Below, piece after piece: positions 1 to 13,419 of a stretch of DNA of 64,000 bases (the first letter of the stretch is position 1; each line of letters opens with the position of its first letter). The notes under the pieces are model-generated. The model had not been told where the DNA came from. It ran no database searches and worked only from the letters and a program-made list of their open reading frames with translations. The stretch spans positions 42,886,008 to 42,950,007 of the forward strand of contig CM032663.1 in NCBI GenBank assembly GCA_019095985.1. Direction: 5' to 3'. The DNA comes from Streblospio benedicti. Lineage: Eukaryota > Annelida > Polychaeta > Spionida > Spionidae. Made by a program: the position numbers and the translations under genes.

Positions 1-1082
1 ATGAAGTCTTTTCATGGTTTATTTTTGCTAAATGTAAACTTTTATTGGTTGGTGGATAAACAGTATTCATATGAACAAAATGTGAAAAGAACTTACAATT
101 TCAATTTAAATTCCTCAGTACATGTCCTTAAAAGCTTTCATCTTGGATTTATAATGCTAGAATGCAATAGATTTTAGTTATTTGGATATTATAAGTAAAC
201 GATAACTGGATACAGATCAACAAACAAATAAGAATGATCACCAAACAAATAAGAATGCCAACCATATTAAATTGTTACCTATAAGAACATTAAAATTGTT
301 TTACAGATTTTTTTATGATTTAACAATCACATTGTTAAATAAAAGTTCATAATATAGGTAAATATTTCATTATAATATACTTTATTCAACTACAGAACCA
401 ACTTCATTCCATTATCAGGAGTGTATGATAAAACTATTAGCTGTACAGGTCAATTTATATTCTGATATAAACTGATGAAAGGAAACCAATCACATACATA
501 TATTTCGATAGTTTAATCAGTTTCGTATTTTATATATGGATATGTAAAAAGGAATCTGAAAAAGACCTCAGATTTTATGGATACAAGGATATGCTAGGAC
601 TTTCCCAACCTGTTCCAATGCCAATGGTCAAGCAAATTAATTTGCAATTGCTACCCAACAGATTTTTCATGTAGGTAAATTTCTTACTTATATGTCTTAC
701 ACAATTGGTGTTTGCACAATAATTACATCATTTCGTTTGCTTTTTACAAAATGTATAGATGGGTTATATGGCTAGGAGACGATGCTTTTTTCTTTAACAT
801 GCCCCCCTCTGTCTCATTACTACATGTAGTTTTTTGTTTGTTTTTGTTTTGGGCTCTGTTTTTAATATTCAAATCACTTTTTGATGTGATTGTATACCAA
901 TCTAAAAGCTTCCACCAGTAACTGAAAGAATATGATTCCACCAAATAGATATAAACTAATGGCAGTAATGTCCTGACAGCAAGTTCATGGAGTAACATCT
1001 TCTATTATCACTAAAAATAACAAGGTGTAGGAATGATACTACATGTTTATTTTTATGGTGAGCTATGTCTAAATTCAACAAT

Positions 1083-1145
1083 TTTGATTGGTTTACATCA
1101 TAGTGTACACTTGCATTAAAATGGCAATTTTTTCAGTCTTTGTGC
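1083..1145 (+). repeat. fragment related to the arm of the 19.3-20.1 kb long-TIR element
   Basis: The stretch runs from GATTGGTTT through AATGGCAATTTTTTCAGT. It resembles 19300-19365, where the same order GATTGGTTT ... AATGGAATTTTTTCAGT is found. I see no partner arm downstream, so this looks like a solo or decayed end of the same repeat family. The match is by eye and short. Confidence 0.35.
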
Positions 1146-1406
1146 ATTGATTACTGTTACACCCTCAATTTGGCACCGGTAACATAATTCTGAAAAGGAT
1201 AAATGATTATTTTGTGTCTTTCAAGTCCAACTGTCTTGAACTTTGCTTCTGGTGCTTTGTAAGTGCTTAGGAACACATTAGTCACACTATTTGTTAAAAC
1301 CTTTATGTAAATATCATAAAATCAGTATAATAATCTATTATTTAGCTAATTATTTCATTTCATAAGTACATTTAGTGTTGTATCTTGGCTTGTAGAAAAC
1401 CATTAT

Positions 1407-1428
1407 AAAAAAAAAAAAAAAAAAAAAA
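1407..1428 (+). repeat. poly(A) tract of 22 A
   Basis: Uninterrupted run of 22 adenines. It could be the tail of an old retroposed sequence, but nothing recognisable lies just upstream, so it is called only as a homopolymer. Confidence 0.9.
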
Positions 1429-2449
1429 CCAGACCCATCAAATGTACAAGTGTACAAAGTTAGAGGCAATGAAGCTTCCTATGGAAGGTCATTTTGATCA
1501 CGCTCATGGTCAGATTAAAACATGGTCACTTCAGATAAGTTTTTGCATCCTGAAACCCTAGAGATAGATTAGCTATCTGCTTTTACTTTACAATTTACAT
1601 GTAGATATAGATTTAAAGAATTATTTAATGAAAATAATATGCCTAGATATGAAAAGTGTATATGATTGAGTGTATTTTTTATATTTGGTACAAATGGTCT
1701 CCTTACCTGAATATATAAAAAATATTTTTGTAAAAAAATCATTATGTAATCAATCATACTTTCTGTATTAAACATACATGTACATTGTATAGACGTTGCT
1801 ATAAAAATATCAAAGGCTTAAATTCCCAGTTTATCATGAACACATTAACGACATAGAAAGTATATTTAGTAGCAGTAATCAACCAAAAATAAATTTCTTA
1901 AAAAGCACATACATGTAGATAAATTAATAAATTTTCAATTTGTTATGTTGGTCAGTAAACTTCAATCCTACATGTATTTGGTACCCAGGCTAAACATTAT
2001 GGACCTGAAGACACAATGCAAACAGCAAACTGCCATTATTGCTATGCTGGCTTGAATCAAAAATATATTATCTGGGGGGAAAAGATTGAAAAATACCAAC
2101 AACCAAGTTTGTGTGCTTTTTATAAAATTGTGATAAGAGTAAAAATAGAATGGCAAATGTGTTTGCTGATGTACATAAGGGGGGCAGCATTTATGGAAGA
2201 GACGGTTCGGTGTAGTGGGGGGGGGAAGCACAAAAATATTCACCTACTAGAGGGTGTTGGGTGTTCGAAGGGGCACAAAAACATGTTCTTTTGTCTGTAT
2301 ATTTCGGCATGCACGTAAAAAAAATATGCATTACCTAAAGGATAAAGTGTCCTAGGAATGATACATATTTTTACTGTCCTTTGCAATAAAACAGAAAAAG
2401 GAGTTTGGATTTGTCTTTGCATCAAAATTAAACACTGCTGTAATAAAAT

Positions 2450-2646
2450 GTCTGAATAGCTAGTAAAGTCATTGAGCCATGTTTTTTATTGAAAAATAGC
2501 CTACTCATAAAAAAAGTAGGTGATGATCCTAATATGTAGCTGGATAGTCTGAATAGTTTATTAAAGTAATAAGTTGAGCCATGTTTTTTATTAAAAAATA
2601 GCCTACTCATAAAAGCAAGTAGGTAATAATCCTAATATGTAGCTGG
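2450..2646. repeat. tandem duplication, two units of about 97-100 bp
   Basis: Unit 1 is about 2450-2546 and unit 2 about 2547-2646. Both begin GTCTGAATAG, contain GAGCCATGTTTTTTATT and AAAATAGCCTACTCATAAAA, and end CCTAATATGTAGCTGG. They differ by scattered changes and small indels. The two short minus-strand peptides in this stretch repeat each other for the same reason and are not genes. Confidence 0.9.
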
Positions 2647-3433
2647 CCATAAACGGATACACGGCCAACTCCAGGTCCATCAACTTCCATACTGCGACTA
2701 TAAAATATGTAATGACTAGTTAGGGTGATCGAGTACAGCTGAGTTGATCTAGTGCATTTGTGGACTTTGAGGCTGAGTATTTGCAGTTCATTCAGACTGG
2801 TGGTTTTCTTTTCAAAACTGTTTTTGTCAATGTATTATCACCCTATCATATTGAATTGTTTGTTGCCCTTTAGTATATATTTATAATATTTCCGTCTCAT
2901 CACCTATATTTGTCATTCTGTGTTTCAACATATGATGTCCTGTCTCTTGGATGTTTCATTACGATTTGAATAACAGCTGATACCAACCTTTGAGCGCATG
3001 TCCTTGTAGTTTTGAAAGGATACTGCTATGAAACATCATCAAATTGAAACAAACAGCAACTCAAAAAGCTTGTATTTTACTGGCTATGATCTTGTTAGTT
3101 GGTTACAGAATCTTGTCAAGCATTGCTATGGTATCCATTTGCTTAACTCATCTACTAACAAAAAGTTTTAGCTTGACACCAGTGCTGTCTGCTGATAATG
3201 CTATTAACAAACCACAAGTACCAGATAATGTGCAATGAATGTGACTCCTCATATGTGAGCCCCATATGTGGGGGAAACTGAATTTTTGCTCGAAGCCATA
3301 GAACATAGGCTTCAAAACTTAACAGGGCCGGACATTTCATACCACTTATGTAGTGATCACCAGGGCCATAGTATTTCACTTGAGGAAACTAGCATCCTGT
3401 GCATGGAAACCTTGCAAGTAATTTGAATCTGGG

Positions 3434-3534
3434 GTCAAAGAAGCTATCTAGATCAGAAACTTGAACCCCTCATTGAACAGAGATGGAGGTAGATACAAGC
3501 TTTCCACCATCTAGAACAATATGGTTGGGTAGGG
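3434..3534 (+). mobile_element. Penelope-like retroelement, C-terminal scrap (degenerate)
   Basis: One plus frame reads VKEAI, a stop, then IRNLNPSLNRDGGRYKLSTI, a further stop, then NNM. The EAI.IR...PSLNRDGGRY.L..IW block is typical of the C-terminal end of Penelope-like element proteins, just after the GIY-YIG endonuclease. About 100 bp is recognisable and the frame is interrupted, so this is a dead fragment. The same block, better preserved, occurs near 19080-19160. I could not extend homology upstream with confidence. Confidence 0.6.
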
Positions 3535-3601
3535 AGAGTGGTGCAGTTGGATGTTTTCCTGTGGTCCCAATAATGAGATATAACATCATCACTTTGATCA
3601 G

Positions 3602-4897
3602 CTTTTCAGAAGCTCAGTGGTATTTGAACGGTATTATCTGATTTAAAACTAAATTATGTAGCTAGATAAATCCATATTTGCCCCATTTCCATGGAGATTG
3701 CTTTACATGATGGATAATTCTTTATCCCATTAAAGGGAATGGTTTTTCATGTGAGCCGTGTAGTTTTGGCAAATTGTAATATGTTTCTTCGTTGTCAATG
3801 TGATGTTCATGAATATTTGTTCCATAAAATTCAGTGATAATGTTTTCCTAAAAACAGTGGTATTAATTCATTTTTATAGAGATGAATTTGAGTCAACTAT
3901 TCATTTCTGCCACAACTATCAATTTTATCTCTTTTTAGATAAAAAGTCTTCGATAAACTGGTTAAGCATTTTATAAGTACATCAGAGACTGGTAAAACAT
4001 AGGTGAAATGTCAAATGAAACTTGCGAGCAGACTATAATAGTTAACTGTATTTTCTCTGAGAATTTTTTGTTGTTGTATTTTTTTTGATATGATAAGTTA
4101 GTAGTAGTTATTGATGGGTCAAATAGTTGCTCTGTCTGGTCTGGCCCAAGACTCTGAATAGCGCTCACATTAATTTTACGTCAATTATTACATATCATTT
4201 TTAATAAAAGCAACATAATATTGCATGTAATTTTGTCATTACATTTTGTACGTCAACCTAACAATATTTCCACACCAGTTGATCACAAGGAAAAAAGTGA
4301 GTATATAGAATACCGCAACATCAATTCTCAGCTCTGTAGAAAAAAGGGGTGGAATTTTGTCCTATATATCTTCTGTGTTCAAGGCCAATTTCCACATAAT
4401 GTCCACAATCTTATGCCCAGGCACAGCTTCTGGCCTTCTAAGGTAGGGTTTTACAGCTTTGGCCTTGAGGAGCGGCCTTGACCCAGCGTAAAACATCATC
4501 AGTTTAAAATAGGTATTTTATGGCTATTGTCTGTGTTGCCCTTCAGCATTTTACTCATGTCCTGTATAGAAAGCAGTTTTTGAATGAGTTCTGAGACTTA
4601 TTATTGAAGATTTCTTTCGATGTGCTATCTTTTCTAATCTTCTTACTGCAGAGATAGTAAGTGAACTGACATGTCACTTTAAAAAATATTTTAGGTATTG
4701 GCAATGTTTTTTCCACTTAAATATGCATATCTTTTACATCGGATAAAAGTATTTATGTGACATTTATATTCATAAGTTTGGGAAAGAAAATAATAGAATA
4801 TTTTCCTACAAGTGCTATATATTCATTTTGTTAACATATTTTCTTTAAACTTTCATGACAAATAAACATATAATTCCTAGATATTTGGCAATATTGA
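3602..4897. repeat. 1.3 kb duplicated segment, copy 1 (ends at the N gap)
   Basis: This segment matches 5011-6292 along its whole length. It begins CTTTTCAGA and stops at ...TTTGGCAATATTGA, exactly where the N run starts. The differences are mostly one- or two-base indels in homopolymer or short-repeat runs, with few substitutions. No gene is recognised inside. The short minus-strand peptide near 3971-4168 recurs in copy 2 only because the DNA is duplicated. It is most likely a false duplication from unmerged contig ends. Confidence 0.9.
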
Positions 4898-4997
4898 NNN
4901 NNNNNNNNNNNNNNNNNNNNNNNNNNNNNNNNNNNNNNNNNNNNNNNNNNNNNNNNNNNNNNNNNNNNNNNNNNNNNNNNNNNNNNNNNNNNNNNNN
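4898..4997. other. assembly gap, 100 N
   Basis: Run of exactly 100 N, a conventional length for a gap of unknown size. It sits between the two copies of the 1.3 kb duplicated segment. Confidence 0.99.
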
Positions 4998-5010
4998 CCC
5001 CTTCCAATCA

Positions 5011-6292
5011 CTTTTCAGAAAGCTCAGTGGTATTTGAACGGTATTATCTGGATTTAAAAACTAAATTATGTAGCTAGATAAATCCATATTTGCCCCATTT
5101 CCATGGAGATTGCTTTACCATGATGGACAATTCTTTATCCCATTAAAGGGAATGGTTTTTCATGTGAGCCGTGTAGTTTTGGCAAATTTTAATATGTTTC
5201 TTTTCGTTGCCAATGTGATGTCTATGAATATTTGTTCCATAAAATTCAGTGATAATGTTTTCCTAAAAACAGTGGTATTAATTCATTTTTAGAGATGAAT
5301 TTGAGTCAACTATTCATTTCTGCCACAACTATCAATTTTATCTCTTTAGATAAAGTCTTGATAAACTGGTTAAGCATTTTATAAGTACATCAGAGACTGG
5401 TAAAAACATAGGTGAAATGTCAAATGAAACTTGCGAGCAGACTATGATAGTTAACTGTATTTTCTGAGAATTTTTGTTGTATTTTTTTTGATATGATAAG
5501 TTAGTAGTAGTTATTGATGGGTCAAATAGTTGCTCTGTCTGGTCTGGCCCAAGACTCTGAATAGCGCTCACATTAATTTTACGTCAATTATTACATATCA
5601 TTTTTAATAAAAAAGCAACATAATATTGCATGTAATTTGTCATTACATTTTGTACGTCAACCTAACAATATTTCCACACCAGTTGATCACAAGGAAAAAG
5701 TGAGTATATAGAATACCGCAACATCAATTCTCAGCTCTGTAAAAAAAAGGTGAATTTTGTCCTATATATCTTCTGTGTTCAAGGCCAATTTCCACATAAT
5801 GTCCACAATCTTATGCCCAGGCACAGCTTCTGGCCTTAAGGTAGGGTTTTACAGCTTTGGCCTTGAGGAGCGGCCTTGACCCAGCGTAAAACATCATCAG
5901 TTTAAAATAGGTATTTTATGGCTATTGTCTGTGTTGCCCTTCAGCATTTTACTCATGTCCTGTATAGAAACAGTTTTTGAATGAGTTCTGAGACTTCTTA
6001 TTGAAGATTTATTTCGATGTGCTATCTTTTCTAATCTTCTTACTGCAGAGATAGTAAGTGAACTGACATGTCACTTTAAAAAATATTTTAGGTATTGGCA
6101 ATGTTTTTTCCACTTAAATATGCATATCTTTTACATCGGATAAAAGTATTTATGTGACATTTATATTCATAAGTTTGGGAAAGAAAATAATAGAATATTT
6201 TCCTCAAGTGCTATATATTCATTTTGTTAACATATTTTCTTAAACTTTCATGACAAATAAACATATAATTCCTAGATATTTGGCAATATTGA
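5011..6292. repeat. 1.3 kb duplicated segment, copy 2 (starts 13 bp after the gap)
   Basis: Second copy of 3602-4897. It starts 13 bases after the gap and ends at ...GGCAATATTGA, then runs on into unique sequence. It is 14 bp shorter overall than copy 1 because of small indels. No gene is recognised. Confidence 0.9.
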
Positions 6293-9200
6293 ACTTAAAA
6301 AGTCTCCAGATGGTGAAGTCAAAAACCTGTCTCCATCCAACAGAAATGGTGTTAAAACGTCATTGCTTGAGATAAAAGAACTTGACATGCAATATACTTA
6401 ATTGTGATTTACTTGTATTCTATCATCCACAGCTTCATGGCATTTATAGTTATGATCCATGCCTTGTCTCATAAGTGCATCCATCCAGCATCCTTCACAT
6501 GTCAGCTGAGATAAAAGATTGTTCCATAAGGAGTCGGGTGATTTAGCCTAAAGATTAGATGCGGAAAAAAATTGCTTTAAAGCAATACAATCTTGTGATA
6601 TACTGGGATAGTGAATCAGTTAAGTTTTCATGATTTTATTTAAGCATATACCGGGGTATGTTCATCATTGAAAGAAAATTTCTTATTGTTATATATTTTG
6701 TACCATTTGATATACATGTATACTCCTCTATAATCATGATTGAAGTGTTTAATTGATCGAATTGTTCAAAAGCGTGAGTAGAAAAAGTTGAAATCTTCAA
6801 AGAAATTTTAAAATTAGTAAATCATATTCATGTCATTAACAAACTATGATTTGCTGCATGCAAATGATCATGAAAATGAATGTAAATTGGTTTGAAACCA
6901 CCAGACTTGTTCATATGTATATTTGAGCATGGATTTGGAAAAAAAAATTATTATACATTATAATTTTAACTTAAAGTTAGTATGTGTATTATCGGCATTA
7001 TCAAATTGCATGCAAAGTAACTAACCCTCTCACTCGCTCACGGTCACGCACGGTCACGCACTCAAGTATGTAATACCTACCAATTACCAATATACAGACT
7101 TGTAGTATACTCCAACACATGCATGCACACTAGTTCACTCAAGTTAGAATGATGTAAAGTGAATTTTCAAAAGAACATGCCTTTTGACAAATGATATACA
7201 TGTAATAGTATGTAAATTTTTATGATCTTATGGTATTTACCATCTGGAGAAACTTGCATAATATTATAATGGAATACAAAAACCCCATTGATCAATTGAT
7301 TACCATGGCAGCTGTAAGTGGTTACATTCTATTTTTTTGCCATACATGTATGTGGTGGAAAGAGGTTGTATTTTTTATATCATCAAGTCAACACAATAAA
7401 TTTACAAATTATGGTCTCCACCAACTGATCCATTGTCCCGCTGGGAAGGAGGCAGAGTCTAAGTGTCTGGGTGGTTACCAGACAGGACACATGTGCAGAG
7501 AGAATTACTCACAAGGGTGCACGGGAACTCACTTCTTAGTTGAACTGTACAGCATGCACACATTGCTGTTGATATAAGCACTATATATGGATTAAGTCGA
7601 CGAGTGTTATACTGAATATCTAAATGCATGTCAAGTTAAAAACTATCTGTATCTAATTTCTGACTGTAGAACATGTGTATCATTGGTTTTGTTGAAACTT
7701 TGTCAACTTAACAGTCGCTACCAGTTAGACATTGATGGAAATAATTGTAAGCATCCAAAGGTATAACTATCATATCAGCGCTATATATATTTACATCTAC
7801 AATTTGTATTGGCTGGAATGCAATAAATAAGGATACAGATGTAGTGATTTACTATGATGACACCAATTTTAATGGTGTATTTGGCAGACGACAGCTATTG
7901 CTTTGTTTATGATATAGGACGATGACATTTGTGGTTTGGATCACTTTATGCAGTTTTATGTGTTAATGAAAGTACCAAGGAATGCATTGATAATCGTTTA
8001 ATTGAAACAGTGAGTCCAATAGTTGTATGTAATTCAAGTTAAGCCGAAAATGGATTGAAATCTGGATCATGAAGTATGTCAGATAATTATGTGCTAAATC
8101 GACACACAGTGATGTGATCCTATTCTGTACTTGGAATATTGTGGTTGTTATATTAGTGTAATTATTGCATCAAGAACCTGCTATTTACATCATCAGTAAT
8201 AATGGCAGTTCTATGTGCATTTGTGTCTATAAATATGTTGGCAAATGTTAGTAAATGGAGTTGCTGTGGACCCATGATAGAACTCAAGTAGAAGTTGCTT
8301 ATTTCATTCTCTTGTATGTCATTGCTATTATTGCGGTGGGCGCCTGATCACATAATTTGTTGAGTACTTCATTGCATTATAGATACCAAGGCACGAAACA
8401 ATTTTATTATCATTTGTTCATATTCACACAAATCATGAAATCTATCTAACCAGTCACAAAGAATCACAATATGATTGTTTCAAGTTTGTAAGGAAAGATG
8501 ATTATTTTTATTTTATTATGAACTGTAAAAATCTGAAGGCATCTAGATTAAAAAAATAATATTTTAAATTGAAAAATATGAAGACATTTGAAAGGAAAAT
8601 CTATCTTGAATTATATTTAATGAAGATCATTGACGTTTTTTGCAACAGAACTGTCTATGGCAATAGTGGTGCAGTTCTCTCTTTAAATCATTCCAAATAC
8701 ATGTCAATGGTGACAATGGGATATACCTAGTTAATTACCTACTCAAAGGAAATTGCAGTTATGGTAAAGTTGAGTCCCACTGACTTTCTTAGGTTTCATG
8801 TATTTGTGCAAGATGCATTTACTCCACTCAATAAACAAACTGTTTCTCAATATGATTTGGAATTGACTGGAAAGTCCAATCTCGTAACAGAAGTGTAAAT
8901 GAAATGATTCCATGAACCTGGTTTTGAGTAGATTTTCTTGTAGTTGATTTCTGAAATTATAAATGTAACTGTAGTGATAGGAGCTTTGATATCTGTGTCG
9001 AAAATTGAAATATTTGCAGTCATTTTGGAAAATATAATATATACTCTATATAATATACTATACAATGTGAAAAGACTTATATTTGAACAAGTTCATTAAA
9101 TTATTTGAAAAAAATATGTAAGTTTGTCGATAAAAACAAGCTGATAATGTGTACGGCTGATGGATGGAACCGGTATAGTTACAAATTATCACGGAATGTT

Positions 9201-11412
9201 CAGTCGTTCCCCAATAACAGGTGTGCAGATGTTTTGTTTGTTTTTTTGTGCTTTTTTCTATGCGTAGAGGCAAAAAATGCAGTAATGTGTTAATTTGAGG
9301 TATAGAGTGGAAGTTTCTAAGTGCAACTTTATAATAAATTGTGGCAAATGTTTCAGAAATAATCTTAATTCAGCAAATTGAATAAACCAACAATATAATT
9401 TATTCAATGAACATATTGCAGGAAATTGAAAAGAATTATCTTTTATTGAAAAGATACTTGAAATAGTGAAATCTTTTCATCAATAAAATTATGTGTGCAC
9501 CCTCGTAAGTCTAATGCACCTATATTTATATTAATGTAGGAATGAACCAATGTGCAGGTTTATGATTTCTAGGGTTTATGTGATAACTCTTATTATTTTA
9601 CTTTCATAAATTTTGAGAACATTTCAAGTCTGTATGGACAATGTAGAAGACTTACTGATGATATACATATAATAAGTCTCATAACGTGAGCATTGTATAG
9701 ACAAGGAACATTCATATGTGAGTGTGTAGTGGGCTATTCAACGCTGTGGTCTCAAGTGTGCTGATTGCCCTCTTCTGCTCTTGCATGAGGTATAAGGATC
9801 TACCCTGGATTTGTGCATATACATATATTGACAGTGACAAACAGGCATACACAGTAACATCCAGCCTGACATTGATGATATGGCAAAAGGGGAAAATATA
9901 ATAATATGGAATATTACGTGCAAAGATCTTAACATTTCTCATCTAGGAATAATGATAACTACCATCAAACATCATACTAATGATTGTAATCTTATCTTGA
10001 ACTGGTCTGGTTCTAATTGCAGAGTGTATTTACATGGCATACATGTAATTGGAATATGCCAAGCAAAGTAGGAAAATTAAAGAACATTGAAATTGTAGAA
10101 TGAATTTCTTTTCATGTTTGATTGATGTTTGTTTACTTTAAACATTGATTAGAAACAATATTGAATTTTATTTGAAAGCTATTAATTACATGAGTACCAC
10201 ACATGTTAGCTGAACAATTTCAAGTATTTCAATGGAATTTAAAGTGTTTGAAATTTCATATAGATTTATTCTCAGAATCAATGGAAATGGAATTTTATTG
10301 CACTTATCATTGAAGAGCAGTTAATACGAGCAGTTTCTGAAGAAAATTGCTTCATTTTCAACATGCTTGTGTATGCATGTATATGCGTACCAATGCATTC
10401 TTCAATGATTATAATATTTAGTCCTCATCCTGTGTGAGCCAGAATGTACATAATAGGTGCAGGCCACACATAATTGTCCAACTACATACAGATATACATG
10501 AATTGTATATTTAATTGATTAACAGACCTTGTTGCATACAAAGTTGATTGAAAAGGCGGCTTACATTTATCTTCCACATTGCATGGATTGCTCTTATATG
10601 GACATGTTATTTTGACATCACCTTCAACTTCATAGTAGTCTTCAAATGAAGACACTGATCCTGTTAATTACATCTACATGATATCCCTGGCAGTTAACCT
10701 CTAGATTTACAACCATATTTTCCTTCATAAATTGTGCATAGCTCTGACTGATCTGTGGTATGACTAGACACACAGGAGTCATAATTTGTCTGCACTCCAT
10801 GGATAATTTAGCTTCAGTAGCTTTGTCTTCATGCATTTGCAAGCTTTGGATTATGCTACAAATGTAGATTATAGAACAATGTAACATTTTATTTTTCATT
10901 TAATTTTTTCCTTTCAAATATCTATTTGCCTATGTGATTTTGAATTAATTCTAGGATCTCCTGTGTTCATAAGCCTTTTTTGGTGATGCTTTGGGAATAA
11001 AAGTTAAACCTCTATATTAATTCACTGTTAGCGACCTTTTGCAGATGTTTTGAGAGTAAAAATTTTAACATCCTTATAGTTGTCCATCACATGTTTTGAA
11101 GAGTTGTTTGTCTATGGTAATATTTTGTTTGGATCAAAGTTTCAAAAACTTCCTCTATTTGTGCACATGTCTATTTTCATCCAGAAGTAATAATTGACCA
11201 TGTTCAAAAATTGGTAAATCAATCATTCTTCCTCCATTTCTGTACTGTTCTCCACCCTCTATTAATTATTAGCCCCATCATATGTGGGGACGGCTCATTC
11301 ATTTAAATTTGCTCCCGTTTTACTTGCTGTTTTAGAGAAATTGAAAGAATGTTATCCAGGACATAGAAGAGTGATTCTAGGCTTCATGGATTCATATAAT
11401 AAGGGAATATGG
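6293..11412. other. intron-like DNA, no gene recognised
   Basis: About 5 kb of AT-rich DNA with no family-recognisable frame and no repeat I could name. A short tandem of CGGTCACGCA lies near 7040-7065. The 115-residue frame at 7230-7577 and the 85-residue minus frame at 10642-10899 have no motif, signal sequence or splice context that would make them convincing genes. Confidence 0.55.
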
Positions 11413-11450
11413 TACAGTAGAACCTCGCTATCTCAGTGTTGCTTCTCTCA
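11413..11450 (+). mobile_element. possible terminal fragment of a pogo/Tigger-like DNA transposon
   Basis: The string TACAGTAGAACCTCGCTAT resembles the CAGT..AACCTCG.TAT start of pogo/Tigger-type (Tc1/mariner superfamily) terminal inverted repeats common in animal genomes. No partner end was found nearby, so this is at best a decayed solo end. The call rests on a short motif. Confidence 0.3.
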
Positions 11451-13261
11451 AATTGTCAGTATTAACTAGCAAAAAAGCAATTCAATTGAGAATAAAATTT
11501 GAACACATTTAACATCAAACAATAAACGAATATCTTTGTGGCATTTTTTAAGTTTAAAATTTATGATAAAAACTGACAACTTTAACTTGTTTTAATGTAT
11601 GGATTGAATGAATATGGATGAGCAAAGAGAAAAATTGATTTTACTGCTGAAATAACTTTAAAAAACATGAAGACCATCATGTGTAACAAAAGTCTGTAAT
11701 CGATTGTTTATTAGCACATTGTACAGCCTACTATTATTTCCTATTTTAAATTCCTTACATGCCGAACATATAATAATATAGGGTTATATAGCACTGTGTT
11801 GTGAAAAAGTTAATAGGTGTAGACTGAAGGATGGGATAAAGTTAGTTTGCTTTGACAGTCTGAATGTATTTAAGCTTTCATTTAGGATTGTCAATTACAA
11901 ACGGTGACAGTATATTTTGCTTGGATATAATTTTAGGTATAAGGAATTAGTTTTATGGTAAAAGTAAAAGGAAAGGGTTGTTACTGTCTGTGGTGCTGAT
12001 GGTCAAATATTTGATGTCGGAATATAATGTTTTGAGAATATAGCTTATGAGAAAGATGTTATCATCTGTGATATATCATTTCGAAGTTAATGACATGTAT
12101 ATATTACAAGTGTCTTTTAAACTCATGATTTATTTTTATTTGATATAATTGTATTAGGGATAGTACAAGCCTTGAGAAATTTTACTCCATCTAAGATATA
12201 AATGTAGAAAATTATTAATGAATGTTGATAGCTTAAAACCATGTGTAGTGATTTATAAAATGTTCATTCATCGGTAAAACACACACTGTATATTGTTAGA
12301 GGGAGGCGTGCGGAGATGCCAGCCAGCTACTCCAGCAAATATATATGAAAAACAGACGTCTTTACCATGCTCTTTGATCACCGCTTTCTGGCGCTTTATG
12401 AGAGTAGGAATATTGGCCATAGAGTTATGCAAATCCATACTAATATGTTGTTAATGGATTTATACGCATCTATTGCTCTATTGTGATACTGACTATGTTG
12501 TGGATATGAAGTATGTATGCTTTTATGATAGTTGTACACATTATTGTTTCTAGAATTTGAGCATTCCATTCCATTTGGAACATGTTGAGAAATTGGCTTA
12601 CGTGTTCACATGTAGGATTTGATTTAAGCCAAGGCCTTCATATGACAGGGTTTTCCAACATGAATGATGGAATCCGAATTGACTTGTATTCTGATATTCA
12701 CACTACAATGGCTCATAATATTCACTCAGTTGAATTTTGTTTTTAGTGCATTTTGAAGACTTATAAAGGGGTAAATATATAATAGGCTTATGAACTATTG
12801 GTTTGCAAAATTAAATGTGTAAGGGAGGTTGTCCATGGAAAAGAAATAAATCTTTGGTTTTCTTAGAAATGAAGACATTGGCAATCTAAAGCAAATCATG
12901 AACCGTTCCAATTTTATTGTTGTTTCAGGTGTATGTAAAAAGCTTTTATATTATTATGAAAAGATTGTTGCTGTTCCAGTTGCAAATGTTTTCTTCAAAC
13001 AGTGATATCAGATTTAAAGGATAACAGCACATAAAAGTACAAGCTGATATCTCCTAAACAAGGCCATAAGTTAAGCGATTTCAATGAAATAAACAATTAC
13101 AAATAACTGTTTTGTTTGGATAGACACAAACTTACATTTTAAAGGCTTTATATACTAAGTGCTGACCAAATAGTAAAGGATTTACATTTTTAGGGAGACA
13201 TAATGGATAATCACTTCAGATTAGATCTTCAAATTTCTACAATTGCAAAATAACTTTTAAG

Positions 13262-13419
13262 ATGATTAAAGTGGTCGAGTCAGGAGGTGCACAGTGCAGG
13301 AGCACTGTCATCTCGAGCACTTGCAAGAGCACGTTTCAGGTGACTTGTCACCGGACACACAGGAGCAGTATCCACGGGCGCCGTTTCTCATGGTTTGATG
13401 TAGAAGACATTGTGGCAAG
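13262..13419 (+). other. GC-rich island, candidate exon ending at a 5' splice site
   Basis: This stretch is visibly richer in G and C than the surroundings. Two plus frames are open across most of it. One reads MIKVVESGGAQ... through ...RRFSWFDVEDIVAR and is followed directly by GCAAG|GTAGGT, a fair 5' splice site. A second frame contains CTVQEHCHLEHLQEHV. The upstream side is weak: the better acceptor near 13198 (ATTTTTAG) leads into stops in all frames, and the nearer CTTTTAAG lacks a good pyrimidine tract. I recognise no protein family. It could be a coding exon, a non-coding first exon or an old repeat. Confidence 0.25.

Larger units (their letters stand above)
1..2449. other. intron-like or intergenic DNA, no gene recognised
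   Basis: AT-rich sequence with stops in all frames. The open frames here are short, overlap on opposite strands and resemble no family I know. It holds a poly(A) run, several TACATGTA-type palindromes and one possible fragment of a repeat family seen again at 19.3 kb. No convincing exon was found. Confidence 0.6.

Noticed and set aside
1569-1775. Minus-strand AG|GTAAGG junction near 1706 with a T-rich upstream stretch, as a recursive splice site
   Set aside because: The tract is interrupted by many A residues and the donor is weaker (GTAAGG). It is the only such minus-strand case noticed, so it serves as a background example.
7020-7070. CRISPR-like or satellite array (CGGTCACGCA repeats)
   Set aside because: Only two or three short units with no spacers; a trivial local duplication in a eukaryotic sequence.
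7230-7577. 115-codon plus frame with several Cys
   Set aside because: No domain, no splice context and a composition that changes abruptly inside. Chance frames of this length are expected in 64 kb.
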